A stretch of 64,000 nt of DNA from Arthrobacter sulfonylureivorans (GCA_004000035.1 RJAE01000001.1:674724-738723); one strand, 5' to 3'; positions 8,747 to 18,500 are shown, counted from the stretch's first letter. Made by a program: numbers and translations. Notes: a model not told the origin generated them from the sequence alone.

Positions 8747-10531
8747 GTGACCAGCATGTTGCCCGAGGGCCAGGACAGGGGAGCGGTGGACGCCGTCGCG
8801 CTCTTGGAAGAAAGCCGCGGCACGCTCGAGTCGTTGGACCTGCCGCTGGACGTGCCGGGCGCCGCCGAGGAACGCGTCGCAATCCGCGCCGCGGTGGCCC
8901 AGTTGGACGACTATATTTTGCCCCGCTACCGCAGGCTGGAAGCACCGCTGCTGGCGGTGGTGGGAGGCTCGACAGGCGCCGGTAAGTCAACCTTGGTGAA
9001 CGCGCTGGCCGGGTATCCGGCGACGCGTGCCGGCGCCATTCGGCCAACCACCCGCCAGCCCGTCCTGCTGCATCATCCGAGCGATGCGCCCTGGTTTAAG
9101 GACCGGCGGATCCTGCCGGGCCTGAGCAGGATCACCAGAACACCGCCACACGCCGCGGCCGAGGCGCACGTCGGCGGGGCAGAGCTGACAGCCGAGCCGG
9201 CGGGGAGCTCACTGGTGTTGTTGGCGGATCGCAGCATCCCTGCCGGCATTGCGGTGCTCGACGCGCCGGATATCGATTCCATCTCCGACGACAACCGACG
9301 GCTGGCCGGACAACTGCTGGCGGCCGCGGACTTATGGATTTTCGTCACCACGGCCAACCGTTACGCGGATGCAGTGCCGTGGGCGCTGCTGCTGGATGCC
9401 GCACAACGGGACATCGAGGTCGCGGTCGTCCTGGACCGGGTGCCGGCGGACGTTGAGCTGGAGGTCCGCACCGACTTGGCCGGGCTGCTGCAGCGACAGG
9501 GGCTCGCCGCCGCCAAGCTGTTCGTCATCCATGAGTCCGCGCTGGACGGCCAGGGCATGCTGCCGGCCGGTGCCGTGGACCCGATCCGCGCGTGGCTCGA
9601 GGAGCTCGCCGCCGATGCTTCCAGCCGTGCCGACATTGCCCGTCGCACGCTCGGTGGGGCCGTGCGCTCGCTGGCCCACACAGTCCGGGCCGGCGCCGTC
9701 GCGGCGGACGATCAATACGCTGCCAGCCAGAGGCTCCGCAAGATCGTCGAGAGCGCCTACGAAGCCGCCACCGTCCAAGCCCTCGCGGCAACGCAGGACG
9801 GGACGCTGCTGCGCGGCGAGGTGTTGGCCCGGTGGCAGGACTTTGTCGGAACCGGAGAATTTATCCGCGGCATCGAGAGCGGAATAGGCCGGCTGCGGGA
9901 CCGGATCGGCGCGTTCTTCTCCGGCAAGCCAGCCCCCTCGGTGGTGGTCGAGGCGGCCATCGAGTCCGGGCTTCAGGCCGTCGTCGTCGAGGCCGCGGCC
10001 AAGGGGGCGGAGCAATCCGACGCGGGCTGGCGGGTGGATCCGGCAGGACAGGGTCTGCTCGGAGGCGAGGACCTGTCTACTCCCAGCGCCGGATTCTCGG
10101 CTGAAGTGGCGCGGGAGATCCGGGCATGGCAGGCGGACCTGCTGGAGCTGATCCGTAGCGAGGGCGAGGACAAGCGGTTCACCGCGCGCATGCTCTCCTT
10201 CGGAGTTAACGGGCTCGGGGTGGCCCTGATGGTGGTGATTTTCGCGGCGACCGGCGGACTGACGGGTTTGGAAATCGGCGTGGCCGGCGGCACGGCCGTG
10301 GTGGGCCAGAAGCTGCTCGAGGCAGTGTTCGGCGAGGACGCCGTCCGCCGGCTGGCACGCAAGGCCCGTTCCCAGCTCGAGGAGCGCACCCGCAGGCTGA
10401 TGCACGCTGAGGCGGAGCGCTTCCTCTCCAGAGTCCCGCCGCAGGAGCAGCAAGAAGCCGAGGCGTTCCGCTCACTGGCGGAAAAATTGCTCGCTGTCGG
10501 TGCCACAACGGAGACGGAGGCACCGGAATGA
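8747..10531 (+). CDS. Membrane-anchored dynamin-like GTPase, first of a pair
   Basis: About 594 residues. An N-terminal GTPase domain has the P-loop GGSTGAGKST (about residues 72-81) and a G3-like DAPDIDS (about 172). The G4 position reads VLDRVP rather than NKxD, so base specificity may be altered. A long helical middle follows, then two adjacent hydrophobic helices near residues 485-520 and a coiled, charged C-terminus. This matches the layout of bacterial dynamin-like proteins, which act in pairs on membranes. The GTG at 8747 is chosen because CATGAT ends 7 nt upstream (possible leaderless start); ATG codons at 8735 and 8738 are alternatives. The stop overlaps the next start by 4 nt, so the two GTPases are translationally coupled. 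Confidence 0.75.
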   Translation: MTSMLPEGQDRGAVDAVALLEESRGTLESLDLPLDVPGAAEERVAIRAAVAQLDDYILPRYRRLEAPLLAVVGGSTGAGKSTLVNALAGYPATRAGAIRPTTRQPVLLHHPSDAPWFKDRRILPGLSRITRTPPHAAAEAHVGGAELTAEPAGSSLVLLADRSIPAGIAVLDAPDIDSISDDNRRLAGQLLAAADLWIFVTTANRYADAVPWALLLDAAQRDIEVAVVLDRVPADVELEVRTDLAGLLQRQGLAAAKLFVIHESALDGQGMLPAGAVDPIRAWLEELAADASSRADIARRTLGGAVRSLAHTVRAGAVAADDQYAASQRLRKIVESAYEAATVQALAATQDGTLLRGEVLARWQDFVGTGEFIRGIESGIGRLRDRIGAFFSGKPAPSVVVEAAIESGLQAVVVEAAAKGAEQSDAGWRVDPAGQGLLGGEDLSTPSAGFSAEVAREIRAWQADLLELIRSEGEDKRFTARMLSFGVNGLGVALMVVIFAATGGLTGLEIGVAGGTAVVGQKLLEAVFGEDAVRRLARKARSQLEERTRRLMHAEAERFLSRVPPQEQQEAEAFRSLAEKLLAVGATTETEAPE

Positions 10532-12138
10532 GCCGGCACCGGGGGAAGCCCGAAGCATCCGTGTTGGAGGCGCGGCTGGAGGCCTTGAACTCGGCTGCCG
10601 AACTGGCCGAGGGCGTGCTGCCGAAAGCGGAATTCGCGCCGATCAACGACGTCCTGGAACGCGCCAGCACTCGTCGCTCCTTGTCCGCCGAACATACCGT
10701 CGTCGGGTTTTTCGGAGCGACGGGCAGCGGCAAGTCCTCCCTCTTCAACGCCGTATCCGGAACCCATCACGCCACCGTGGCTGCACGTCGTCCGACCACA
10801 TCGGAAACACTGGCCGGCATTTGGGGAACGGTCGGCAGTGAGCCGCTGCTGGACTGGCTGCAGGTAGCCCACCGGCACTTTGTTGCCGATGAGTCGCTGG
10901 GCGGACATGGCGGCCTGATCCTGCTGGACCTACCCGACTTTGATTCCACCGCCGTCGAGCACCGCGACATTGTGCAGCGGCTCGCGGGGCAAGTGGACGT
11001 CTTGGTCTGGGTCTTGGATCCGCAGAAATATGCCGATGCCGCCGTGCATCACGGATTCCTGCGGCCGCTGGCATCCCACGGGGCGGTGACCCTGGTGGTG
11101 CTGAATCAGGTGGACCGGTTGGCAGGGAACCAACTGCAACCGGTCATGGCATCGCTCAAGGACATCCTGGTCCAGGACGGGCTGGGCCGGACAGACGTCT
11201 ATCCTGTCTCCGCCCGGACCGGCGCCGGCATCGACGAGCTCAAGGCGGCGATTACGGCATTCGCCGACCAGCGGCAGGCCGCAACCAACCGGCTCGTCGC
11301 CGATGTCCGCATCGCGGCCCACTCGCTTCACGTGCACCTTGGCTCAGCGCCGGCAGGCGTCAGCAAGCCTGCCCGCGCGGAACTAGCCGATCAGCTCGCG
11401 CAGGCCGCGGGCGTTGATGCGATCTGCGACGCCGTCGCCACGTCCTACCGTCGCCAGTCGCATGCCCGGACGGGTTGGCCGGTGGTCCGCTGGCTGGGGA
11501 AGCTGCGCCGGGATCCGCTCAAACGGCTCAACCTGGACCGCAAAGACGTCAGCCCGATGCTCAATCGATCGTCGATGCCGGCGCCGGGCCCGGCGCAACA
11601 GGCGCAGGCTGACAAGGCGGTCCGACAGTTCGCCGACCGAGCCGGCGAAGGAGCAAGCGCCCCGTGGCGCGCAGCCATCCGCCGGGCCGCACGGTCCGGA
11701 GAGGACACACTCCCCGACGACTTGGACCAAGCCCTGGCGCGCACCGATCTGCGCTCTGACCGGGCGTCCTGGTGGTGGCCCGTCTTCGGCGTGATTCAAT
11801 GGTGCGCCTTGGCGGCGGCCTTGGCCGGAGCGCTCTGGCTGCTGGGCATCGCGACGCTGGGATACTTCCAGTTCCCGGTGCCGGAAACACCAAGGGTGGA
11901 GGGCCTCCCCGTGCCCACCTTGTTGCTGGCCGCCGGGATCCTCGCCGGGGCGCTGCTGGCGCTGGCATCGGGTCTGATTTCGCGTCTGGTAGCCACATCC
12001 AGGGCAGCGAAGGCACGACGGCGGCTGCATGCCTCCGTGGCGCAGGTGGCGGAAGAGCGGATCGTCCAGCCTGTGGCAAACGAGGTCGCCGTGTACAAGG
12101 AATTCCGGCAGGCGGTAGCGGCGGCGGCCGGAGAATGA
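10528..12138 (+). CDS. Membrane-anchored dynamin-like GTPase, second of a pair
   Basis: 536 residues. The P-loop is GATGSGKSSLFN (about residues 62-73), G3 is LLDLPDFDS, and G4 is NQVDRL, all intact. Two transmembrane helices (about residues 417-450 and 464-487) and a C-terminal helix follow. The start overlaps the stop of the upstream GTPase (ATGA). Paired GTPases of this kind resemble the DynA/DynB pair of Streptomyces and IniA/IniC of mycobacteria in organisation; that they fuse or protect membranes here is inference. thiL follows after about 70 bp. Confidence 0.75.
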   Translation: MSRHRGKPEASVLEARLEALNSAAELAEGVLPKAEFAPINDVLERASTRRSLSAEHTVVGFFGATGSGKSSLFNAVSGTHHATVAARRPTTSETLAGIWGTVGSEPLLDWLQVAHRHFVADESLGGHGGLILLDLPDFDSTAVEHRDIVQRLAGQVDVLVWVLDPQKYADAAVHHGFLRPLASHGAVTLVVLNQVDRLAGNQLQPVMASLKDILVQDGLGRTDVYPVSARTGAGIDELKAAITAFADQRQAATNRLVADVRIAAHSLHVHLGSAPAGVSKPARAELADQLAQAAGVDAICDAVATSYRRQSHARTGWPVVRWLGKLRRDPLKRLNLDRKDVSPMLNRSSMPAPGPAQQAQADKAVRQFADRAGEGASAPWRAAIRRAARSGEDTLPDDLDQALARTDLRSDRASWWWPVFGVIQWCALAAALAGALWLLGIATLGYFQFPVPETPRVEGLPVPTLLLAAGILAGALLALASGLISRLVATSRAAKARRRLHASVAQVAEERIVQPVANEVAVYKEFRQAVAAAAGE

Positions 12139-12209
12139 CGCCGTCGGAAAACTGCGTGACCCGTGCGAAGTTTGGCGCGGCCCGGTGATGACAAGGGAGA
12201 ACTGCAAGA

Positions 12210-13208
12210 TTGGCCGATGAACTGATGATCAATGACCTGGATGAGGGATCCCTGCTGGAGAGGATCTTTCCGCGCCTTGGCCCCGCCAAAGTCCCGGTCG
12301 GCCCCGGCGACGATGCTGCCGTTATCGACGCACCGGATGCCCGGACCGTCATTTCGATCGACACGTTGGTCCAGGACCAGGACTTCCGGCTCGAGTGGCC
12401 CTCGGGATACCGGACGACCGGCTACGACGTCGGTTGGAAGTCCGTGGCGCAAAACCTCTCGGACATCAACGCCATGGGGGCCGTGCCCACGTCTTTAGTC
12501 ATCAGCCTCACCCTGCCTGGGTCGACGCCGGTGGCGTGGGTTGAGGATCTGGCCGATGGGGTGGCCGAGGCGATCCGGAAACTTGGCGCGGACCGGTGCT
12601 CCGTCGTCGGCGGCGATCTGGGCCGGGGCGATGCGCTGGTCGTCACGGCCGCCGTTACCGGCGATCTGGAAAGCCGCTGTCCGGTGCTCCGCAGCGGTGC
12701 GCGCCCCGGGGACATCGTGGCCGTGGCCGGGACGCTGGGGAGGGCGGCGGCTGGACTGTGCCTGCTCGATAGCAGGCACCCTATCGCCGAGGCCAAAGCT
12801 TCGCTGCAGGCGCTGGCGAACATTCAGTCCCGGCCCGAGCCTCCACTGCATGCAGGCCCGGCGGCCGCCAAGGCAGGCGCCACCGCCATGATGGACATTT
12901 CGGACGGCCTGCTCCGCGACGCCGCCCGGCTGGCCCGCGCTAGCGCCGTCTCGGTGGACCTGTTCGCGGCAGCGCTGCAGGACTTTGTTGAACCGCTGGG
13001 CGAGGCAGCGGCCCTGCTGGGAGCCGACCCGATGGAATGGGTGCTCGGCGGCGGAGAAGACCATGGCCTGCTGTCCACGTTCCCGGCAGCTGAGGCCCTA
13101 CCGGACGGATTCGTGGCCGTCGGAACGGTGCGTGAAAGCGGGTCGGCTCCCGCGACGCTGGACGGCGCCGCCGTTCAGGCCATGGGGTGGGACCACTTCG
13201 GCGGTTGA
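12210..13208 (+). CDS. thiL: Thiamine-monophosphate kinase
   Basis: 332-residue cytosolic enzyme that phosphorylates thiamine monophosphate to the cofactor thiamine diphosphate. The PurM-like fold is evident: VGPGDDAAVID near residue 30, SDINAMGA near 88, VVGGDLGRGD near 132, and DISDGLLRDA near 230 with the metal-binding aspartates. The start is TTG at 12210 with AGGGAGA upstream; an internal ATG at codon 6 is an alternative. In related genomes thiL often sits near recG; here it follows the GTPase pair. Confidence 0.93.
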   Translation: MADELMINDLDEGSLLERIFPRLGPAKVPVGPGDDAAVIDAPDARTVISIDTLVQDQDFRLEWPSGYRTTGYDVGWKSVAQNLSDINAMGAVPTSLVISLTLPGSTPVAWVEDLADGVAEAIRKLGADRCSVVGGDLGRGDALVVTAAVTGDLESRCPVLRSGARPGDIVAVAGTLGRAAAGLCLLDSRHPIAEAKASLQALANIQSRPEPPLHAGPAAAKAGATAMMDISDGLLRDAARLARASAVSVDLFAAALQDFVEPLGEAAALLGADPMEWVLGGGEDHGLLSTFPAAEALPDGFVAVGTVRESGSAPATLDGAAVQAMGWDHFGG

Positions 13209-13215
13209 ACGGCTG

Positions 13216-13935
13216 CTAGTCGTTGCTCTTTCGCAGGGCCTCGGTGAGTTGTGCGGCAGCGTTGCAGACTACCTCGGCATGCAGCCGGCCGGGCTGCCGG
13301 GTGAGCCGCTCGATCGGGCCGGAAATGGAAACAGCGGCGATGACCCGCCCCGATGGTCCGCGGACCGGCGCCGAGACCGACGCCACTCCGGGCTCGCGTT
13401 CGCCAAGGCTTTGGCCCCAGCCGCGGCGGCGCACACCGGCGAGGACCGTCGGGGTGAAGCGCGCGCCATGCAGGCCTTCCAGCAACCGTTCGTGGTCTTC
13501 CCACGCCAGCAGGACCTGGGCGGCGGAACCGGCCTTCATGGAAAGCTGCGTCCCCACCGGAATGGTGTCCCGCAGGCCAATAGGCCGCTCCGCCGAGGCC
13601 ACGCAGACACGCGCGTCGCCTTGCCGGCGGAAGACCTGAGCGCTTTCACCGGTAGCGTCGCGAAGATTCATCAGGACCGGGCCTGCCGCCGCAATGAGGC
13701 GGTCTTCGCCTGCAGCGGCGGCCAGTTCCACCAGCCGGCTGCCCAACACGAACCTGCCCTGCATGTCCCGGCTGACCAGCCGGTGGTGCACCAAGGCCAA
13801 GGCAAGCCGATGGGCGGTTGGCCGGGCCAGCCCGGTGGCAGCCACTAACTGGGCCAGGGAAGTAGGGCCGGCCTCGAGGGTGTCGAGCACCATGGCCGCT
13901 TTGTCGATGACACCGACACCACTAGGATTGTCCAT
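13216..13935 (-). CDS. IclR-family regulator of leucine genes
   Basis: 239 residues with an N-terminal winged helix-turn-helix (TSLAQLVAATGLARPTAHRL, about residues 26-45) and a C-terminal IclR effector domain ending ISGPIERLTRQPGRLHAEV. It is divergent from leuC. That is the arrangement of the NdgR/LtbR regulators of Streptomyces and Corynebacterium, known repressors or regulators of leuCD and amino-acid genes. Orthology is inferred from position and family; I leave the symbol blank. The intergenic palindrome at 13950-13966 is its likely operator. Its 3' end is 7 bp from the thiL stop (convergent). Confidence 0.88.
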   Translation of the reverse strand: MDNPSGVGVIDKAAMVLDTLEAGPTSLAQLVAATGLARPTAHRLALALVHHRLVSRDMQGRFVLGSRLVELAAAAGEDRLIAAAGPVLMNLRDATGESAQVFRRQGDARVCVASAERPIGLRDTIPVGTQLSMKAGSAAQVLLAWEDHERLLEGLHGARFTPTVLAGVRRRGWGQSLGEREPGVASVSAPVRGPSGRVIAAVSISGPIERLTRQPGRLHAEVVCNAAAQLTEALRKSND

Positions 13936-13949
13936 AGAATGATACTGTC

Positions 13950-13966
13950 ATCTCACTATTTGAGAT
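13950..13966. promoter_or_regulatory. Palindromic operator candidate between the IclR gene and leuC
   Basis: ATCTCA (13950-13955) and TGAGAT (13961-13966) form a perfect 6-bp inverted repeat with a 5-nt spacer. It lies about 15 bp from the regulator start and overlaps the probable leuC transcription start region downstream of TACTGT (13943-13948). This is the expected place for an autoregulated IclR-type repressor site. Confidence 0.55.
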
Positions 13967-14069
13967 GCAAGTCGTTTCGCTGGCGGGATCGGAGCCGGTA
14001 CTGGAAGAGTTGAATTACACACTTGAAGCAGGTCTCCCGCTGGGAGGCACCGCCTGCGTTGGGAATTGA
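13965..14069 (+). CDS. Possible leucine leader peptide upstream of leuC
   Basis: A 34-codon ORF, MQVVSLAGSEPVLEELNYTL and onward, starts inside the operator palindrome and stops 1 nt before the leuC ribosome binding site (GGAGGG, 14071-14076). Six of 34 codons are leucine (CTG three times, TTG, CTT, CTC). A stable stem-loop covers its end (14028-14057, GCAGGT-CTCCC and GGGAG-gc-ACC-gcc-TGC). It has no ribosome binding site and no classical U-tract terminator follows, so it is only a candidate for leader-dependent control or coupling. Confidence 0.3.
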   Translation: MQVVSLAGSEPVLEELNYTLEAGLPLGGTACVGN

Positions 14070-14084
14070 TGGAGGGATCTGGCC

Positions 14085-15551
14085 ATGGCCGGTAACACTG
14101 CGGGCAGGACGCTCGCTGAAAAGGTCTGGGAGGCGCACGTGGTGCGCCGCGGCGAAGGGGAAGGCGCAGCCCGCCAGCCCGACCTCCTCTTCATCGACCT
14201 TCACTTGGTGCACGAAGTCACGTCCCCGCAGGCCTTCGAGGGCCTGCGGTTGGCGGGGCGCAAGCTGCGTCGACCCGATCTGACCATCGCCACCGAGGAC
14301 CACAACACTCCCACGCTGGACATCGACAAGCCGATTGCCGACCTGACCAGCCGGACCCAGATCGAGACGCTGCGCACCAATTGCCGGGAATTCGGCGTCC
14401 GCCTGCACTCGCTCGGGGACGCCGAGCAGGGGATCGTGCACGTCGTGGGTCCCCAGTTGGGGCTCACCCAGCCGGGCATGACAGTGGTGTGCGGCGACTC
14501 CCATACCTCCACGCACGGCGCGTTCGGCGCACTGGCCTTCGGCATCGGAACCTCCGAGGTCGAACACGTCATGGCCACCCAGACGCTTTCGCTGAAGCCG
14601 TTCAAGACGATGGCTATCAACGTCGAAGGCACGCTGCGTCCCGGGGTCACGGCCAAGGACATCATCCTGGCGGTCATCGCCAAGATCGGCACCGGCGGCG
14701 GACAGGGCTATGTGCTCGAATACCGTGGCTCCGCCATCCGCGCGCTGAGCATGGAAGCCCGGATGACCATCTGCAACATGTCCATCGAAGCGGGCGCCCG
14801 CGCCGGCATGGTGGCCCCGGACCAGACCACCTTCGAGTACCTCAAGGGCCGTCCGCACGCCCCGGAAGGCGCCGACTGGGATGCCGCCGTCGAGTATTGG
14901 CAGACTCTGCACACGGAGGACGACGCCGAATTCGACGCCGAAGTCTTCCTGGACGCCAGCACCCTGGAGCCTTTCGTCACCTGGGGCACCAACCCCGGGC
15001 AGGGTGTTTCCCTGTCCGAGGCGGTGCCGTCGCCTGACGACTTTGCCGACGAGAACGCCAAGGCTGCGGCGGAACGTGCGCTGGCCTACATGGGGCTCGA
15101 AGCGGGCACTCCGATGAAGGAGATCCCGGTGGACACCGTCTTCCTGGGCTCCTGCACCAACAGCCGGATCGAGGACCTGCGCATTGCCGCGGACATCATT
15201 CGCGGCCGGCAGAAGGCGCCGAACGTGCGCATGATGGTGGTTCCCGGCTCTGCGCGCGTCCGGCTCGAAGCCGAAGCCGAAGGGCTGGACCAGGTGTTCA
15301 AGGAGTTCGGTGCCGAGTGGCGGTTCGCCGGCTGCTCCATGTGCCTGGGCATGAACCCGGACCAGCTGGCTCCGGGGGAGCGCTGCGCCTCCACGTCCAA
15401 CCGCAACTTCGAAGGCCGGCAAGGCAAGGGCGGCCGGACCCATCTGGTCTCGCCGGTCGTTGCTGCCGCCACTGCTGTGCGCGGCACTCTGAGCTCGCCC
15501 TCGGATCTGGACCCAGTCACCAACGACGCCGCCACGCGGTCTGCTGCCTAA
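14085..15551 (+). CDS. leuC: 3-isopropylmalate dehydratase, large subunit
   Basis: 488-residue aconitase-family subunit that carries the 4Fe-4S cluster and, with LeuD, isomerises 2- to 3-isopropylmalate. Cluster ligands are seen in [10 protein letters not shown] (about residue 355) and [10 protein letters not shown] (about 416-419). [12 protein letters not shown] near residue 139 is a family signature. The ATG at 14085 has GGAGGG upstream. leuD starts 15 bp after the stop. Confidence 0.97.
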   Translation: MAGNTAGRTLAEKVWEAHVVRRGEGEGAARQPDLLFIDLHLVHEVTSPQAFEGLRLAGRKLRRPDLTIATEDHNTPTLDIDKPIADLTSRTQIETLRTNCREFGVRLHSLGDAEQGIVHVVGPQLGLTQPGMTVVCGDSHTSTHGAFGALAFGIGTSEVEHVMATQTLSLKPFKTMAINVEGTLRPGVTAKDIILAVIAKIGTGGGQGYVLEYRGSAIRALSMEARMTICNMSIEAGARAGMVAPDQTTFEYLKGRPHAPEGADWDAAVEYWQTLHTEDDAEFDAEVFLDASTLEPFVTWGTNPGQGVSLSEAVPSPDDFADENAKAAAERALAYMGLEAGTPMKEIPVDTVFLGSCTNSRIEDLRIAADIIRGRQKAPNVRMMVVPGSARVRLEAEAEGLDQVFKEFGAEWRFAGCSMCLGMNPDQLAPGERCASTSNRNFEGRQGKGGRTHLVSPVVAAATAVRGTLSSPSDLDPVTNDAATRSAA

Positions 15552-15566
15552 GGAGCCTGAAGCACC

Positions 15567-16166
15567 ATGGAGAAGTTCACCACCCATACCGGCATCGGCG
15601 TGCCCCTGCGGCAGTCCAACGTGGATACCGACCAGATCATCCCGGCGGTGTATCTCAAGCGGATCACCCGGACCGGCTTCGAAGATGCCCTGTTCGCCGG
15701 CTGGCGCAAGAACGACGATTTCATCCTGAACCAAGAGCCGTTCAACCGCGGTTCCGTCCTGGTGGCGGGCCCCGACTTCGGCACCGGTTCCTCGCGCGAA
15801 CACGCTGTCTGGGCCCTGAAGGACTACGGGTTCCGCGTAGTGCTCTCGTCCCGGTTTGCCGACATCTTCCGCGGGAACTCCGGGAAGCAGGGCCTGCTGG
15901 CGGCCGAGGTGGCGCAGGACGATATTGAGCTGATCTGGAAGGAACTCGAGAACCACCCGGGCACCGAAATCACGGTTGACCTGGCTGCGAAAACCGTCAT
16001 GTGCGGAACCATCACCGCTCCGTTCGAGATCGACGATTACACCCGCTGGCGGTTGCTTGAAGGCCTGGACGACATTGGCCTGACCCTCCACCATGAGGCG
16101 GAAATCACCTCCTACGAGGCCACCCGGCCATCGTGGAAGCCGAAAACGCTTCCCGCCAAGGTCTGA
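15567..16166 (+). CDS. leuD: 3-isopropylmalate dehydratase, small subunit
   Basis: 199 residues, the swivelling domain that completes the LeuCD active site. N-terminal [19 protein letters not shown] and the substrate-loop motif [14 protein letters not shown] (about residues 71-84) are typical. AAGGAG precedes the ATG. A strong stem-loop ends the operon 24 bp downstream. Confidence 0.97.
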   Translation: MEKFTTHTGIGVPLRQSNVDTDQIIPAVYLKRITRTGFEDALFAGWRKNDDFILNQEPFNRGSVLVAGPDFGTGSSREHAVWALKDYGFRVVLSSRFADIFRGNSGKQGLLAAEVAQDDIELIWKELENHPGTEITVDLAAKTVMCGTITAPFEIDDYTRWRLLEGLDDIGLTLHHEAEITSYEATRPSWKPKTLPAKV

Positions 16167-16189
16167 CCGCAGGCATCCTGCACCGGATC

Positions 16190-16230
16190 GGCGCCCTTGA
16201 GGGAACTGAAACAGTTCCCTCAAGGGCGCC
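16190..16230 (+). terminator. Stem-loop terminator after leuCD
   Basis: A perfect 19-bp inverted repeat with an AAA loop. There is no U-tract after it (GATTTGCG), a form common in GC-rich actinobacteria. It could act for either strand, but only leuD reads into it. Confidence 0.75.
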
Positions 16231-16391
16231 GATTTGCGTGAATGGCCCGCCTTATGTAAGTCATCGGCCGGCGCGCAGAAAGGCACGGGACGCGCGGTCC
16301 GTTTATTTCGGAATGGTCACGGATTGCCAATATGCTTAGCTGAGCCCTAGGCCCAGTCCTGCGTTAAACTAGCTTGAGGAAACAGGTATTC

Positions 16392-17708
16392 ATGGCAAGT
16401 GTTTTGACCATTCGTGGTGGCGTACCCCTGACGGGAAAGGTGCCCGTCCGTGGTGCCAAGAACCTGGTTCCCAAAGCGATGGTCGCCTCCTTGCTCGCCA
16501 GCGATGCCTCCGTCCTGAGGAATGTGCCGGAGATCAGGGACGTGGAGATCGTCACCAGCCTGCTTCGCCTGCACGGCGTGGAGGTTTCCAAAGACCCGGT
16601 GACCGGTGATCTGACGCTGGATCCCACGAACGTCAAGACGGCCCAGATGAAGGACATCGACGCGCACGCCGGTGATTCCCGCATCCCGATCCTCTTCTGC
16701 GGCCCCCTGATCCACGCCATCGGCGAGGCATTCATCCCCGATCTGGGCGGCTGCCGCATCGGCGACCGCCCCATCGACTACCACCTCGACGTGCTGCGCC
16801 AGTTCGGTGCCATCGTGGACAAGCGTCCCGGTGGCATCTCCATCTCGGCACCCAAGGGATTGAAGGGCGCCAAGCTGACGCTGCCGTATCCCAGTGTCGG
16901 GGCAACCGAACAGGTTCTGCTGACGGCAACCAGGGCCGAGGGGATCACGGAACTCAGCGGGGCTGCCATCGAACCGGAGATCATGGATCTGATCGCCGTG
17001 CTGCAGAAGATGGGCGCCATCATCTCCGTCCAGACGGACCGCGTCATCCGCATTGAGGGTGTGCCGGAACTGGTTGGTTTCAACCACCGTGCTCTGCCCG
17101 ACCGCAACGAGGCGGCTTCCTGGGCGTCGGCGGCGCTGGTCACCAAGGGGGACATCTACGTTGAAGGCGCCAACCAGGGGGATCTCACTGCTTTCCTGAA
17201 CACCTACCGCAAGATCGGTGGGGCCTTCGATATCGACGACGACGGCATCCGGTTCTACCACCCCGGCGGGAGCCTGTCGCCGTTGGTGCTCGAGACCGAC
17301 GTGCACCCCGGGTTCATGACGGACTGGCAGCAGCCTCTGGTGGTTGCCCTGACCCAGGCGGAAGGCGTCTCGATTGTGCACGAGACGGTCTACGAGAATC
17401 GGTTCGGCTTTACCGAAGCCTTGATCCGGATGGGGGCGAACATCCAGGTGCACCGCGAATGCCTCGGCAGCATTCCGTGCCGTTTCGGCCAGCGGAATTT
17501 CCTGCATTCTGCCGTCATCTCCGGGCCCACTCAGCTCTCCGGTGCGGAGATCGACATTCCGGACCTGCGCGGCGGATTCAGCCACTTGATCGCCGCACTG
17601 GCTGCCACCGGAACCTCCCGGGTCACCGGTATCGAACTCATCAATCGCGGCTACGAGCACTTCCAGTCAAAACTGGAAGGCCTCGGCGCGGACTTCGACG
17701 TCGAGTAG
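16392..17708 (+). CDS. murA: UDP-N-acetylglucosamine 1-carboxyvinyltransferase
   Basis: 438-residue cytosolic enzyme that transfers enolpyruvate from PEP to UDP-GlcNAc, the first committed step of peptidoglycan synthesis. The catalytic cysteine lies in LGGCRIGDRPIDYH (about residue 120), so fosfomycin sensitivity is expected unless altered elsewhere. The N-terminal VPVRGAKNLVPKAM departs slightly from the usual KNGAL/KN-ALP form. ATG at 16392 is chosen because GAGGAAA lies 10 nt upstream; an in-frame TTG at 16374 lies before that site. plsC starts 6 bp after the stop, beginning a tight envelope operon. Confidence 0.95.
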   Translation: MASVLTIRGGVPLTGKVPVRGAKNLVPKAMVASLLASDASVLRNVPEIRDVEIVTSLLRLHGVEVSKDPVTGDLTLDPTNVKTAQMKDIDAHAGDSRIPILFCGPLIHAIGEAFIPDLGGCRIGDRPIDYHLDVLRQFGAIVDKRPGGISISAPKGLKGAKLTLPYPSVGATEQVLLTATRAEGITELSGAAIEPEIMDLIAVLQKMGAIISVQTDRVIRIEGVPELVGFNHRALPDRNEAASWASAALVTKGDIYVEGANQGDLTAFLNTYRKIGGAFDIDDDGIRFYHPGGSLSPLVLETDVHPGFMTDWQQPLVVALTQAEGVSIVHETVYENRFGFTEALIRMGANIQVHRECLGSIPCRFGQRNFLHSAVISGPTQLSGAEIDIPDLRGGFSHLIAALAATGTSRVTGIELINRGYEHFQSKLEGLGADFDVE

Positions 17709-17714
17709 GCAGCG

Positions 17715-18500
17715 ATGGGAGCAGGTACCAAAGAGCGTGTGGTCATCGGTATCCTGGCCGGCCTAGTCCGGCCGGCCTTGAACCTGGTCTTGCGGCGGAA
17801 CTGGACAGGAACCGAAAATTTCCCCAGCAACCAGGGAATTATCGTCTGTCCGAACCACAACACGGAGATTGATCCGCTGGTCGTGGGCCACTATGTCTAC
17901 AACCAAGGCATCCTGCCGCATTTTCTGGCCAAGGCCTCGCTGTTCAAGATTCCGGTGGTGGGCCAGCTGTTGTCCGGGGCCCGCCAGATTCCTGTCGAAC
18001 GGAGCAGCTCGGGCGCCAACCGCTCCCTGGAAATCTCCCGGGACGTGCTGGATGAAGGCGGCGCCGTCATCATCTATCCGGAAGGCACGCTGACGCGTGA
18101 TCCGAATCTGTGGCCCATGCGCGGGCATACGGGGGCAGCCCGGCTCGCCTTGCAGACCGGAGCGCCTGTCATCCCGGTGGCCCATTGGGGAGCGAATGAC
18201 TTGCTGCCGCGTTATGCCAAGAAACCGAGCCTTTTCCCGCGCAAGACGGCTCATGTCGTGGCCGGTGCCCCGGTCGATCTGTCGGAGTTCGGCGGCATGC
18301 CGATCACCAAGACGGTGCTCGACGCCGCAACGAATAGGATTATGGACAGCATCACTGCGCTGCTTGCCGAGGTGCGCGGCGAAGAACCTCCTGCGCTCCG
18401 CTGGGATCCTTCGGCGCACGGGCAGAAATCGACCGGCCGGGACTTCGGTGCCGGCCCAACGGTGCACACGGAAGAATTACCGCCAGAGGAGAAGTTGTGA
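17715..18500 (+). CDS. plsC: 1-acyl-sn-glycerol-3-phosphate acyltransferase
   Basis: 261-residue PlsC-family enzyme that acylates lysophosphatidic acid at the membrane. The HX4D motif is NHNTEIDPL (about residues 48-56), the second block is IPVERSSS, and the third is YPEGTLTRD (about 120). The proline/glutamate-rich C-terminus is probably disordered. Its stop overlaps the gpsA GTG, placing two phospholipid steps side by side. Confidence 0.9.
   Translation: MGAGTKERVVIGILAGLVRPALNLVLRRNWTGTENFPSNQGIIVCPNHNTEIDPLVVGHYVYNQGILPHFLAKASLFKIPVVGQLLSGARQIPVERSSSGANRSLEISRDVLDEGGAVIIYPEGTLTRDPNLWPMRGHTGAARLALQTGAPVIPVAHWGANDLLPRYAKKPSLFPRKTAHVVAGAPVDLSEFGGMPITKTVLDAATNRIMDSITALLAEVRGEEPPALRWDPSAHGQKSTGRDFGAGPTVHTEELPPEEKL

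Noticed and set aside
13956-16286. Long minus-strand open frame (776 codons) over leuCD
   Set aside because: It mirrors leuC and leuD codons; composition is that of an antisense shadow in GC-rich DNA, with no recognisable domain.
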